A stretch of DNA of 45,823 nt from Bacteroidales bacterium (GTDB taxonomy: Bacteria > Bacteroidota > Bacteroidia > Bacteroidales > UBA7960), in NCBI GenBank assembly GCA_003555385.1, contig PWHO01000023.1, positions 1 through 45,823 of the forward strand, written 5' to 3'. How positions within the stretch are numbered: position 1 is the first letter of the stretch; every line of letters starts with the position of its first letter. Under the pieces are notes generated by a model, which saw only the letters and a program-made list of their open reading frames with translations, did no database searches and was not told the DNA's origin. This document shows, piece after piece, positions 22,862 to 31,646 of the stretch. The position numbers and the translations under genes are program-made.

Positions 22862-25408
22862 TTACTCGTTCTGCAGAATTTCCTCCAGACGCATTTCGTC
22901 CTTGACCCGCACTTCCCTGGCTTTGCTCCCTTCAAACGGGCCGACAATACCTGCTGCTTCAAGCTGATCAATAATCCTGCCAGCCCTGTTATAGCCGAGT
23001 TTTAATTTCCGCTGAATTAAGGAGGTGGATCCCTGCTGGGTGGAAACCACAATACGGGCGGCATCTTCAAACAATTCGTCCCGTTCCGATGGGTCTCCCG
23101 CTTCCTGCTCCGATGCCTCATCCTCGTGATATTCGGGTAGGTGGAAGGCATCGGGGTAGGCTCTTTGTGATCCGATGAACTCGCAGATGCGTTCAATTTC
23201 CGGGGTGTCAATAAAAGCACATTGTAACCGGAGCAGATCACTTCCTGTGGAGAGCAGCATATCTCCCCGGCCGATCAGTTGATCTGCACCTCCGCTGTCG
23301 AGAATGGTGCGGGAATCAATCTTTGAAGTGACGCGGAAGGCGATCCTTGCCGGGAAATTGGCCTTGATGGTTCCGGTAATGATATTTACCGACGGCCGCT
23401 GGGTAGCAATGATCAGGTGGATGCCCACTGCACGCGCGAGCTGAGCCAGGCGGGCTATCGGTAGCTCTATTTCTTTTCCGGCTGTCATGATCAGGTCGGC
23501 AAATTCATCAATAAACAAAACAATATATGGCAGAAAGCGATGCCCCATATTGGGGTTGAGCCGCCTGGCCACAAATTTTGCATTGTATTCTTTGACATTT
23601 CTTGCCTGGGCATCTTTCAGCAGGTCATAGCGGTTGTCCATCTCTACGCACAGAGAATTGATGGTTCTCACCACCTGCCGGGTTTCTGTAACGATGGCCT
23701 CTTCCGCATCCGGAAGCTTGGCAAGAAAGTGTCTTTCAATTTTGGAAAAAAGGTTCAGTTCCACTTTTTTGGGATCGACCAGAACAAACTTTACATATGC
23801 CGGGTGTTTCTTGTAAAGGATCGATGCCAGTATGGCATTCAGTCCAACAGACTTGCCTTGCCCGGTTGATCCCGCCATGAGAAGATGGGGCATTTTTGTG
23901 AGGTCGGCAATGAAGGTTTCATTGGCAATGGTTTTGCCCAGACCAATGGGTAGCTCGTAAGAAGAATTGCGGAAACGATCGCTGCCCAGTACTGATTTCA
24001 TGGACACAATCTCCGGCTGACTGTTCGGTACCTCAATGCCGATGGTGCCTTTTCCGGGAATGGGGGCAATGATCCGAATCCCCAATGCGGCCAGGCTCAG
24101 GGCAATGTCATTTTCCAGGTTTCTGATTCTGGAAATGCGTACGCCGGGGGCGGGAATAATCTCATACAGGGTAACTGTGGGGCCAACGGTAGCCTTGATT
24201 TTATCGATGCTTATGCTGTAATTGTTAAGTGTTTCAATGATCCGGTTTTTGTTGGCCTCCAGCTCATCTTTGTTTATTTGTATTGTTCCGCTTCCCCTGT
24301 CGTCGAGCAGGCGAAGTTCAGGCAGGCGGTATTTTGGCAAATCCAGTGTAGGATCATATTCGCCAAGGTGAGAAAGGTCTGGTGTCTCATCTCCGTCACC
24401 GGAAAAAGGATCCTCGATTGACTGATAGTTGTTGCCAGTGATCTTTCCGTCAGCAATTTCAATTTCCAGTTCCGGATCCCCGGCGGGTTTCCCTTCTTTG
24501 TCATTTTTAGTGCCTTCAGTATCGGGGAGCCCGGCATCAAGTTCGATGTCGGAAACAGGGTCTTTTTCAACACCACCATCGGAAATCTCATCTTCATTTG
24601 CCTGATCTGACACAGAGTCAGGTTGGGTGTTGGGTTCCTCTTTTGGCTGATCAGGATCCTGATCGGCTTCAAGGGGGGCTGCAACTGTTTCCTGGTTCCA
24701 CGAATCAGCCGGATCAGCCGGAGTTTCGCGTTCCTGTTTTCCCCGGAAAAGACCGGCCAGAAAAAGCCCGGCATTTTTGAAACTGGGATCAAATACGATA
24801 ATGACCCATGCCCCGGCAGCAAAGAATAATAAAATAGCTGTTCCGGCTTTTCCCAGTAATCCATTCAGCCACAATGCCCCTTCATAGCCAAATATTCCGC
24901 CGAGTATCAGCAAGTCTCCGGTGCCAATAAGATAGCCAAAGAAGACAGAAACCCATACAAGGATAAAAAGTGCATTGGCAATGGTTCGTTTTAACGGGAG
25001 TAAACGAAAGTCGGTTAAAACTCGTATGCCTGATACAAACAGGATCAGCACAAAAGCGAAAGATGCGATACCGAACCCCTGTTTGATAAAGAAATGTGCA
25101 AGTATGGCACCGATTCGTCCCATCATATTCTCCACATCAATCGCAGAGTCTGTCAGTAAAGACCAGTTGAAGGTTCTTCCGTCCAGCATTGCGTCATCAG
25201 CCTTCCAGCTGAACAGATAAGAGACGAAGGCCAGCAGCAAAAAGACGGAGAGCAATACCAGAAACAGCCCGCCGGCTTTGCGGACCCGGCTGTTTGCGGA
25301 GAAACTTTCAGGGCCTGACCACACCTTCTTCCTGCCTTTATTGCCTGCCGGGGATTTGCCGGGCGACTTAAACGTATTCTTCTTAAATGTATTGTTGCTG
25401 GAAGTCAT
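22862..25408 (-). CDS. ftsK: DNA translocase FtsK
   Basis: Septum-bound motor that pumps DNA and activates XerCD at the dif site during chromosome separation. The 848 aa contain four N-terminal membrane segments (first about residues 46-66), an acidic linker of about 150 residues rich in Asp, Glu and Pro, then the alpha/beta motor with Walker A GSTGQGKS (about 513-520), Walker B YIVLFIDEFADL and the RLAQLARAVGIHLIIATQRPSV segment. The C-terminal gamma winged helix includes STSLIQRKLKLGYNRAGRI. The start is set at ATG 25408 because the GTG at 25435 forms part of a promoter octamer. lolA follows. Confidence 0.96.
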   Translation of the reverse strand: MTSSNNTFKKNTFKSPGKSPAGNKGRKKVWSGPESFSANSRVRKAGGLFLVLLSVFLLLAFVSYLFSWKADDAMLDGRTFNWSLLTDSAIDVENMMGRIGAILAHFFIKQGFGIASFAFVLILFVSGIRVLTDFRLLPLKRTIANALFILVWVSVFFGYLIGTGDLLILGGIFGYEGALWLNGLLGKAGTAILLFFAAGAWVIIVFDPSFKNAGLFLAGLFRGKQERETPADPADSWNQETVAAPLEADQDPDQPKEEPNTQPDSVSDQANEDEISDGGVEKDPVSDIELDAGLPDTEGTKNDKEGKPAGDPELEIEIADGKITGNNYQSIEDPFSGDGDETPDLSHLGEYDPTLDLPKYRLPELRLLDDRGSGTIQINKDELEANKNRIIETLNNYSISIDKIKATVGPTVTLYEIIPAPGVRISRIRNLENDIALSLAALGIRIIAPIPGKGTIGIEVPNSQPEIVSMKSVLGSDRFRNSSYELPIGLGKTIANETFIADLTKMPHLLMAGSTGQGKSVGLNAILASILYKKHPAYVKFVLVDPKKVELNLFSKIERHFLAKLPDAEEAIVTETRQVVRTINSLCVEMDNRYDLLKDAQARNVKEYNAKFVARRLNPNMGHRFLPYIVLFIDEFADLIMTAGKEIELPIARLAQLARAVGIHLIIATQRPSVNIITGTIKANFPARIAFRVTSKIDSRTILDSGGADQLIGRGDMLLSTGSDLLRLQCAFIDTPEIERICEFIGSQRAYPDAFHLPEYHEDEASEQEAGDPSERDELFEDAARIVVSTQQGSTSLIQRKLKLGYNRAGRIIDQLEAAGIVGPFEGSKAREVRVKDEMRLEEILQNE

Positions 25409-25434
25409 TCCCGTGGCGTTAAGTTGAAAACTCA

Positions 25435-25442
25435 CAAAGTTA
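25435..25442 (-). promoter_or_regulatory. Candidate -7 element for ftsK-lolA
   Basis: TAACTTTG on the minus strand matches TAnnTTTG, about 20 bases before the expected transcript-to-ATG distance (ATG 25408). It lies in the short gap after the arginine decarboxylase stop. No clear -33 TTG at the ideal spacing. Confidence 0.45.
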
Positions 25443-25455
25443 AGAAAAACGTGAT

Positions 25456-26853
25456 TTAAAACCCGAGGGTTTTCAACATCGATTTATAACTCTGTTCCTT
25501 GGCAAACAACTTGGTGTGATATTCACCTTCTTCGTTACGGTCAATAATGACCATTTTCGGGGCAGGGATCAGGCAATGCTGAAGCCCGCCGAATCCGCCC
25601 AGGGTTTCCTGGTAGGCACCCGTATGGAACATCCCGATATACTGGGTGCTGTCTTTTCTCAGCTTTGGCAGAAAGACTGCATTTGCATGGGATTCTGCGT
25701 TATAATAATCCATGCTGTCGCACGTCAGCCCCCCCAGGTTCACCCTTTCATATTCCTTGTCCCAGTTGTTCAGTGCCAGCAAAATAAAACGCTGTTTGCT
25801 GGCCCAGATGTCGGGAAGTGTGGTCATGAAACTGCTGTCGATCATATTCCACAACTCACGGTCATTTTGTTGTTTCTGATTGAGAATTGAATAGATGACA
25901 GCCCCGCTTTCCCCCACGGTAAATGCCCCAAACTCGGTAAAAATATCGGGTTCTGGCACGTTGTGCTGCTCACAGATCAATTTGATCTGGCCGATGATCT
26001 CCTCGGTCATGTATTCATAATCGTATTCAAACCCGAGTGAATTTTTAACGGGAAATCCACCGCCAATATTCAGACTGTCCAGTTCAGGGCAGATCTTTTT
26101 AAGCTGGCAATATACATTTACACATTTTGAAAGCTCGTTCCAGTAATATGCATTGTCTTTGATTCCGGTGTTAATGAAGAAATGAAGCATTTTCAGCCCG
26201 AATCGGCGGTCATTCTGAATATGTGTCTTGTAATAGGGCACAATATCCTTGTACCGGATCCCCAGCCTTGAAGTGTAGAACTCGAACTTGGGCTCTTCCT
26301 CGGCAGCTATACGGATTCCGAGATTACATTGCCTGTCGTTCCGGATGAGCTCGTTATAATCTTTGATCTCGTCCTTGTTGTCAATTACCGGAATGGTGTT
26401 TTCAAAACCGTTATTGATCAGGTCACTGACCTTTTCTGTATATAAGGGGCGTTTATACCCATTGCAGACCACATACCGGGATTTGTCAATAAGCCCCATT
26501 CTGAGTAATTCCTCCACAATGAAAATATCAAAAGCGGACGAAGTTTCTATATGTATATCGTTCTTCAGTGCCTCTTCAAGTACGAAAGTGAAATGCGAAC
26601 TTTTTGTACAGTAACAATAATGGTATTCTCCGTTGTAGTCTACCCTGGCCATTGCCACATTGAACATCCGCTTTGCTTTTTGTATTTGCTGACTTATCTT
26701 AGGTAAATAGCTGATCTTTAATGGAGTTCCATATTGTTTTACCAGGTCCATCATGCACAGGTCATGAAAATACAGCTCATTGTCAATAACTTTGAACTCT
26801 TCCTGGGGAAAGTCAAAGGTTTGTTCGATCAAGTCGATGTATTTGTTCTTCAT
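25456..26853 (-). CDS. speA: Arginine decarboxylase, alanine-racemase (type III) fold, Bacteroidota type
   Basis: PLP enzyme expected to make agmatine from arginine for polyamine synthesis. The 465-aa protein resembles the short Bacteroidota arginine decarboxylase: PLP lysine Lys84 in YCYCTKSSHF, IHIETSSAFDI, GIRIAAEEEPKFEFYTSRLG, the phosphate-binding LNIGGGFPVKNSLGFEYDY, FTEFGAFTVGESGA and the catalytic Cys in GGLTCDSMDYYN. It is much shorter than E. coli SpeA (658 aa) because it lacks that protein's extra domains. Other decarboxylases of the fold are possible. Start at ATG 26853; a GTG two codons earlier is less likely. It lies 18 bases after lepB. Confidence 0.88.
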   Translation of the reverse strand: MKNKYIDLIEQTFDFPQEEFKVIDNELYFHDLCMMDLVKQYGTPLKISYLPKISQQIQKAKRMFNVAMARVDYNGEYHYCYCTKSSHFTFVLEEALKNDIHIETSSAFDIFIVEELLRMGLIDKSRYVVCNGYKRPLYTEKVSDLINNGFENTIPVIDNKDEIKDYNELIRNDRQCNLGIRIAAEEEPKFEFYTSRLGIRYKDIVPYYKTHIQNDRRFGLKMLHFFINTGIKDNAYYWNELSKCVNVYCQLKKICPELDSLNIGGGFPVKNSLGFEYDYEYMTEEIIGQIKLICEQHNVPEPDIFTEFGAFTVGESGAVIYSILNQKQQNDRELWNMIDSSFMTTLPDIWASKQRFILLALNNWDKEYERVNLGGLTCDSMDYYNAESHANAVFLPKLRKDSTQYIGMFHTGAYQETLGGFGGLQHCLIPAPKMVIIDRNEEGEYHTKLFAKEQSYKSMLKTLGF

Positions 26854-26871
26854 CAGCACCGGAGTTTTGTT

Positions 26872-28365
26872 TTACCGTATGATCCTCATGCTTTTATTGA
26901 ATCTTATGTTGTTGGGGAATCCCTTGTTTGGATCCAGAGATAACCACACAAACATGGCCCTTCCGACAATATGGTCTTCGGGAACGAATCCCCAGTATCT
27001 CGAATCGGCAGAATTGTGGCGATTGTCTCCGACCATCCAGTAGTAATCCATTTCAAAAGTATAGGTGTCAGTTTCCTCTCCGTTAATCAGGATGCGGTTG
27101 TTGTCGGTAATCAGTTCATTGCCTTCATACACCGTGATAATTCTCTCGTAGAACGGTAAATTGTCCGGGTTAATTGTAACGGTAGCTCCTTTCTCCGGAA
27201 TGTAAAGCGGCCCGAAATTGTCTTCATTCCAGGGAAATGCATCATCATGCGGGAAAATATGTCTTTCGCCGTGACCGGCCGGCCGGCTTACTTTGGTCAC
27301 CGATTCCACGCCTCCTGCCCTTTGTATTTCCCTGGCATTTTCTTCGGTCATGGCCAGGATGTATATGTCTTGTGCTTCCTGACCCCAGTCTGTGATATCC
27401 AGTCTGTCTATAAGTCGGGCTGAGAGCCTGGTCCCGTCGGTTACCACCCTGTAATTATGCTGTACATCCGGCGGATCGGGCAGGGGTTCGTTGTTGATGT
27501 ACAGATTGCCTTTACGGATGGCAAAAGTATCACCGGGAATGGCTACACATCGTTTAATGTAGTTTTCCCTTTTGTCGACGGGTCGGTGTGTGACATCAAA
27601 ACGGTCCCGGACTGCATCGCGGCCCATTTCCCGGACAAGTGAATAATAACTCTGGTTCTGTAGTTGCAGGGCTACGGTATCTCCCTCCGGATAATTAAAA
27701 ACCACCACATCATTGTTGCTGATTGAACGTATCCCCGGGTAACGGTAGTGGGGGAGCTGTATCCACTCCAGATAAGACCTGGTATATTCAGTGAGTGGCA
27801 TTGTATGATGGGTGAAAGGGAATGCAATGGGGGTCCGGGGGATCTTGGGTCCGTAGCTCAGTTTGCTTACAAAAAGATAGTCACCGACAAGCATGGATTT
27901 TTCCATGGATGAGGTCGGTATGGTGTAGGCCTCCAGCATGAATGTGCGTATGATGGTGGCAGCAATTACCGCAAAAATGATGGCATCTGCCCATTCACGG
28001 GCTGCTGACTTTTTAATTGCCGGGAGTTGGGAAGGATGTGTATACTCCTCATTCTTTGCGAATCCCAGGTAGGGCAGGAAAAGAAAAGGGAACAATACGC
28101 CGAGTGCCTGTTCTCCCAACCCGTTTTTCCTGAAACACTTCAGGGTCTCCACCACCATCAGTAAAAGGGTGAATACATTGATAAACGGAAGAAGCACAAA
28201 AATCAACCACCACACCGGCTTGTCAATCACCTTGAGCCAGATATAAGCATTGTACAGGGGTACGATTGCTTCCCAGCCACTGTAACCTGCTTTCCGGAAT
28301 ATTTTCCACAGCCCTGCCAGGGATGCAAGAATAAAAATCAGGGTCACTATCATGTACATGCTCAT
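26872..28365 (-). CDS. lepB: Signal peptidase I with an extra N-terminal membrane domain
   Basis: Cleaves signal peptides of exported preproteins. The catalytic dyad is Ser153 (IPTSSMEKSMLVGDYL) and Lys271 (NYIKRCVAIPGD); box E reads YYWMVGDNRHNSADSRYWGF. At 497 aa it is far longer than E. coli LepB (324 aa). About 120 extra N-terminal residues form three or four membrane segments (YMIVTLIFILASLAGLW; GWEAIVPLYNAYIWLKV; PVWWLIFVLLPFINVFTLLL), resembling DUF5684. A further insertion lies between Ser and Lys (118 residues apart), and another precedes box E. This layout is common in Bacteroidota. The gene is 10 bases after dapB. Confidence 0.95.
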   Translation of the reverse strand: MSMYMIVTLIFILASLAGLWKIFRKAGYSGWEAIVPLYNAYIWLKVIDKPVWWLIFVLLPFINVFTLLLMVVETLKCFRKNGLGEQALGVLFPFLFLPYLGFAKNEEYTHPSQLPAIKKSAAREWADAIIFAVIAATIIRTFMLEAYTIPTSSMEKSMLVGDYLFVSKLSYGPKIPRTPIAFPFTHHTMPLTEYTRSYLEWIQLPHYRYPGIRSISNNDVVVFNYPEGDTVALQLQNQSYYSLVREMGRDAVRDRFDVTHRPVDKRENYIKRCVAIPGDTFAIRKGNLYINNEPLPDPPDVQHNYRVVTDGTRLSARLIDRLDITDWGQEAQDIYILAMTEENAREIQRAGGVESVTKVSRPAGHGERHIFPHDDAFPWNEDNFGPLYIPEKGATVTINPDNLPFYERIITVYEGNELITDNNRILINGEETDTYTFEMDYYWMVGDNRHNSADSRYWGFVPEDHIVGRAMFVWLSLDPNKGFPNNIRFNKSMRIIR

Positions 28366-28375
28366 GGCAATGTGT

Positions 28376-29110
28376 TTAAATTTTTAATAAATCCTTCATT
28401 GTAAACACTCCCTGTTTGTCTTTCACCCACTGGGCAGCAAGCAATGCCCCTTCAGCGAACCCGCTTCTGTCATGTGCGGTATGTTTGATCTCGATGCTGT
28501 CGATGACCGAGTCGTAGGAAACAACATGTGTTCCTGTTACATTTTCCATCCTGTAGGCCTTAACCGGCAGAACATCCTTTGGATGGGGTTCATCTGCATT
28601 TCCCCACTTGTTTAATCCTTTGCGTGCTTCAATGATATCTCTGGCAAGCGTAATGGCAGTACCACTGGGTGCATCAAGTTTCTGCATGTGGTGGGTTTCG
28701 GTGATCCGCGGGCTGTATCCGGCCATATCTGAAAGCATCCCGGCCAGGTACCGATTCAGTTCAAAAAAGAAATTTACCCCAATGCTGAAGTTGGAAGCAT
28801 AAAACAGCGTTTGCTTTTCTTTTTTGCACAGCGATTCAATGGCCGGTAATTCATTAAGCCATCCAGTTGTACCCGTGATGACCGGTAAATGATACCCGAA
28901 ACACTTTTTAATATTCCCGGGGGCAGCAGACGGGGTCGTAAACTCGATGGCCACATCACAGTCACTCAGATGTTTTCCTTCTGTTTCCCATTGCATTTCG
29001 TTATCAATTACAGCACTGATTACGTGGTTGCGGGCAAGTGCAAGCTTTTCAATTGTTTTGCCCATTTTTCCGTACCCGATCAGGGCAATATGCAGTTTTT
29101 TTTCCATCAT
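28376..29110 (-). CDS. dapB: 4-hydroxy-tetrahydrodipicolinate reductase
   Basis: NAD(P)H-dependent enzyme of the lysine/diaminopimelate pathway, supplying peptidoglycan cross-link precursor. Seen: the dinucleotide-binding IALIGYGKMGKTIEKLA at the N terminus, VAIEFTTPSAAPGNI, the TGTTGW loop, the active-site signature ETHHMQKLDAPSGTA and the C-terminal HTAHDRSGFAEGALLAAQWV. Length 244 aa is standard. It overlaps nothing but starts 2 bases after the DUF5683 stop and is followed closely by lepB, in the order known from many Bacteroidota. Confidence 0.97.
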   Translation of the reverse strand: MMEKKLHIALIGYGKMGKTIEKLALARNHVISAVIDNEMQWETEGKHLSDCDVAIEFTTPSAAPGNIKKCFGYHLPVITGTTGWLNELPAIESLCKKEKQTLFYASNFSIGVNFFFELNRYLAGMLSDMAGYSPRITETHHMQKLDAPSGTAITLARDIIEARKGLNKWGNADEPHPKDVLPVKAYRMENVTGTHVVSYDSVIDSIEIKHTAHDRSGFAEGALLAAQWVKDKQGVFTMKDLLKI

Positions 29111-29112
29111 AA

Positions 29113-29760
29113 TTAAAACCTGATAGTTACTTTAAGCTGCGGACTTTGCCTTGGAAACACATTATCGGATGGCGAAGGAAGCGGATGGGAGTTCATGCCG
29201 AAGCTGAGTTCTTCACCCACATCAAAGTTCATCAAATGGGCATCCACGCTGGCATCCAGAATATTCAAGAGATACATTGCCGCGGTAAGAATATAAGTGA
29301 TCTCGAGATTTCGCCTGTAAAAATCCATGGCCCTTTCCAGCATGGCGGTGGAGTGCCTGGGGAAATCATCAATTGTGTTTGGGTTCCCGTCCACCCGGGC
29401 AATCCAGGCTTGCCGCCATTTCCGGTATTCTGAACTGTTCATGTCCAGAAAATAGTACAGGGTTCCGAACCCGGCATATATGATGGGAACCTTCCAATAT
29501 TTCTGATTATAGATTTGTCCCATTCCGGGCAGGGTGGCCGAAAGCATGGCCGCTTTGGCGGGCGAGGGGGCAAAGCTTTCTTCCATGTTCAGTTCAGGCG
29601 CCGGCAGTCTTTCCTGATCCTGAACCTGCGCTTTTGCGGGAGAAAGGAAAAAAAGAAGCAGCAGGAGCAAACAGCCCGTCCGGATAAAAGGTTCCCACAG
29701 GACTGTCTTTACTGCCCTGTGGCCTGACGGCTTATTCGTATGCGCAGAATACTTCCACAC
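29113..29760 (-). CDS. DUF5683-domain membrane protein
   Basis: A 215-aa envelope protein conserved next to parB and dapB in Bacteroidota. I know no function. Seen: a hydrophobic signal (CLLLLLLFFLSPAKAQ), the DUF5683 motif AAMLSATLPGMGQIYNQKYW, then membrane helices VPIIYAGFGTLYYFL and ITYILTAAMYLLNILDASVDAHL, and a beta-like tail ending LKVTIRF. The start codon used here is GTG (29760); a shorter start nearer the signal is possible but no ATG is available. The gap to parB is 17 bases and to dapB 2 bases, so it is cotranscribed with segregation and lysine genes. Confidence 0.85.
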   Translation of the reverse strand: MWKYSAHTNKPSGHRAVKTVLWEPFIRTGCLLLLLLFFLSPAKAQVQDQERLPAPELNMEESFAPSPAKAAMLSATLPGMGQIYNQKYWKVPIIYAGFGTLYYFLDMNSSEYRKWRQAWIARVDGNPNTIDDFPRHSTAMLERAMDFYRRNLEITYILTAAMYLLNILDASVDAHLMNFDVGEELSFGMNSHPLPSPSDNVFPRQSPQLKVTIRF

Positions 29761-29777
29761 CTTATTATCAGTTAGCC

Positions 29778-30683
29778 TTATTGTTTTAAGAGTTCTGCGA
29801 TTCGCATCAGATCACGTTCCGACTTGTAACTGATGACAATGGATCCCTTGCCGTTTGTTCTGTTTTTCAGCTGTATCCGGGCGTTAAGCCGATTTTCCAG
29901 GACCTTCCGGAGTTCCCGGTACTCTTTGTGATCCGTTGCTTTCGGTTTTTTGGGTTGCTCTTTCTGCTCCTCGTCTTCCGTGCTGAGCAATTGCTTAATG
30001 ATTTCCTCCAGCTCTCTTACTGATAAATCCTGTGCCAGCACATCCTGGTAAACTTCAAGCTGGGTTTTGGGGTCTTCGATTGATAAAAGGGCTTTGGCGT
30101 GACCGGTGGAAATATGCTCCTGCCGCAGACCGATCTGGATCTCTCCGGGAAGTTTTAGCAATCTCAGGAAATTGGCAATGGACGAACGGCTTTTGCCCAG
30201 TCTTTCGCTCAGTGTCTCCTGGGTCAGCTTATAGTCCTCTATCAATTGTCTGTACCCCATAGCTATTTCGATGGGATTCAGGTTTTCCCGCTGGATGTTT
30301 TCGACAATGGCCATTTCCAGCATGGCATTGTCTTCGGCAACAATGATGTATGCCGGAATATCGGTTAATCCGGCCATTTTGGAGGCCTTCAGGCGTCGTT
30401 CCCCTGAAATAAGCTGTAGCTTATTGTCTTCAATCTTCCGGAGGGTGATTGGTTGTATCACACCCTGTTCTTTAATGGATGCAGCCAGATCATTCAGGGC
30501 TTCTTCATCAAAATCTGTCCTGGGCTGATGGGGATTCACTTCAATGATGTCAATGGGAACTTTGCCGATGGTACCCACCGCAAGCAGGTCTTTCTCCACA
30601 TCATAAACGGGCTGGGGCTCCACGCCTGAATCATCAAGCAATGCGCTTAATCCTTTTCCTAAAGCTCGTTTTTTGGCGTTCAT
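29778..30683 (-). CDS. parB: Chromosome partitioning protein ParB
   Basis: Binds parS sites near the origin, spreads as a CTP-dependent clamp and loads SMC. The 301 aa contain the start KKRALGKGLSALL, the ParB/Srx CTPase domain (NPHQPRTDFDEEAL, then ISGERRLKASKMAG), the helix-turn-helix segment LTQETLSERLGKSRSSIANFLRLL and a C-terminal dimerisation domain after a Glu/Lys-rich linker. It overlaps the parA stop by 4 bases, indicating coupling. Searching the window by eye for a perfect parS (TGTTTCACGTGAAACA) found none. Confidence 0.97.
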   Translation of the reverse strand: MNAKKRALGKGLSALLDDSGVEPQPVYDVEKDLLAVGTIGKVPIDIIEVNPHQPRTDFDEEALNDLAASIKEQGVIQPITLRKIEDNKLQLISGERRLKASKMAGLTDIPAYIIVAEDNAMLEMAIVENIQRENLNPIEIAMGYRQLIEDYKLTQETLSERLGKSRSSIANFLRLLKLPGEIQIGLRQEHISTGHAKALLSIEDPKTQLEVYQDVLAQDLSVRELEEIIKQLLSTEDEEQKEQPKKPKATDHKEYRELRKVLENRLNARIQLKNRTNGKGSIVISYKSERDLMRIAELLKQ

Positions 30684-31483
30684 ATATTTACCTTTTTATC
30701 TTCTTCTGATATTCTGGTCATATTGTTCTTCTGCAGTATTTCTCTTGCAAGATTCAGGTGATTCAGCGACCCCCTGGAGTGCGCATCATGCATGATGATC
30801 GTTTCTCCGAAGCTTGGAGCTTCTCCCAGTTTAATGTTGCGATAAATGATGGTGTCAAACACCAGATCCTGAAAGTGCATTCTCACCTCTTCCACCACCT
30901 GGTTGCCAAGCCGGAGGCGGGCATCATACATTGTAAGCAATATCCCTTCAATTTCCAGTTTCGGATTCAGGCGTGACTGTACAATTTTAATGGTATTCAG
31001 TAGTTTCCCGAGACCTTCCAGGGCAAAATACTCACACTGCACCGGAACAATCACCGAATCAGCTGCAGTGAGTGCATTTACTGTTACCAGCCCCAGGGAT
31101 GGTGAGCAGTCAATTACCACAAAATCGTAATCATCTTTGACCTGGTCGATCACTTTTTTCATCATCTTTTCCCTGTTGGGAAGGTTGATGATCTCTATTT
31201 CTGCACCCACAAGGTCAATATGTGCCGGGATCAGATCCAGGTTTGGGGTGGAGGTTTCCAGTCTTATTTTTCTGGGATCTACATCATCGATGATGCTTTC
31301 ATATATGCTGGTCTTTACCACTTTCGGATCGATTCCTACACCGGAAGTTGCGTTGGCCTGAGGATCTGCATCAATCAGCAGGGTTTTGTGTTCAAGCACG
31401 GCCATGCTTGCGGCAAGATTAATTGCAGTGGTTGTTTTTCCTACTCCTCCTTTTTGATTGGCGATGGCAATGACTTTACCCAT
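30680..31483 (-). CDS. parA: Chromosome partitioning ATPase ParA/Soj
   Basis: Walker-type ATPase that moves ParB-bound origins along the nucleoid. The deviant Walker A is IANQKGGVGKTTTAINLA at the N terminus; VVIDCSPSLGLVTVNAL (Walker B/switch) and PVQCEYFALEGLGKL follow, with DARLRLGNQVVEEVR near the C-terminal third. Its 267 aa fit the chromosomal type without an N-terminal DNA-binding domain. It heads the gene run parA-parB-DUF5683-dapB-lepB. A TAnnTTTG octamer lies about 80 bases upstream. Confidence 0.97.
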   Translation of the reverse strand: MGKVIAIANQKGGVGKTTTAINLAASMAVLEHKTLLIDADPQANATSGVGIDPKVVKTSIYESIIDDVDPRKIRLETSTPNLDLIPAHIDLVGAEIEIINLPNREKMMKKVIDQVKDDYDFVVIDCSPSLGLVTVNALTAADSVIVPVQCEYFALEGLGKLLNTIKIVQSRLNPKLEIEGILLTMYDARLRLGNQVVEEVRMHFQDLVFDTIIYRNIKLGEAPSFGETIIMHDAHSRGSLNHLNLAREILQKNNMTRISEEDKKVNI

Positions 31484-31564
31484 AACAGAATAACGTTCAA
31501 ATTAACTGATTCGTGTAACAATTGATCTCCCCGGATAAATTCATGATTTTTTTCGGGCCAACTG

Positions 31565-31572
31565 CAAATTTA
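31565..31572 (-). promoter_or_regulatory. Candidate -7 element for the parA operon
   Basis: TAAATTTG on the minus strand matches TAnnTTTG. It implies a leader of about 75 bases to parA, and it lies after the terminator of the upstream gene. No TTG at the ideal -33 distance. Confidence 0.45.
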
Positions 31573-31606
31573 CAACTTCTCGATGCTTTAGACTTGTTTT
31601 TTTCTG

Positions 31607-31645
31607 AAAAAAACACTGTACTGATAACGTGCTTGCTATCAGTGG
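31607..31645 (-). terminator. Rho-independent-type terminator after the 267-aa membrane protein gene
   Basis: On the minus strand ACTGATA (31643-31637) pairs with TATCAGT (31626-31620) across a 10-base loop. The flanking C and CAGTG can extend the stem with a one-base bulge, and seven T (31613-31607) follow at once. It ends two bases from the stop codon and insulates the parA promoter. Confidence 0.65.
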
Positions 31646-31646
31646 T

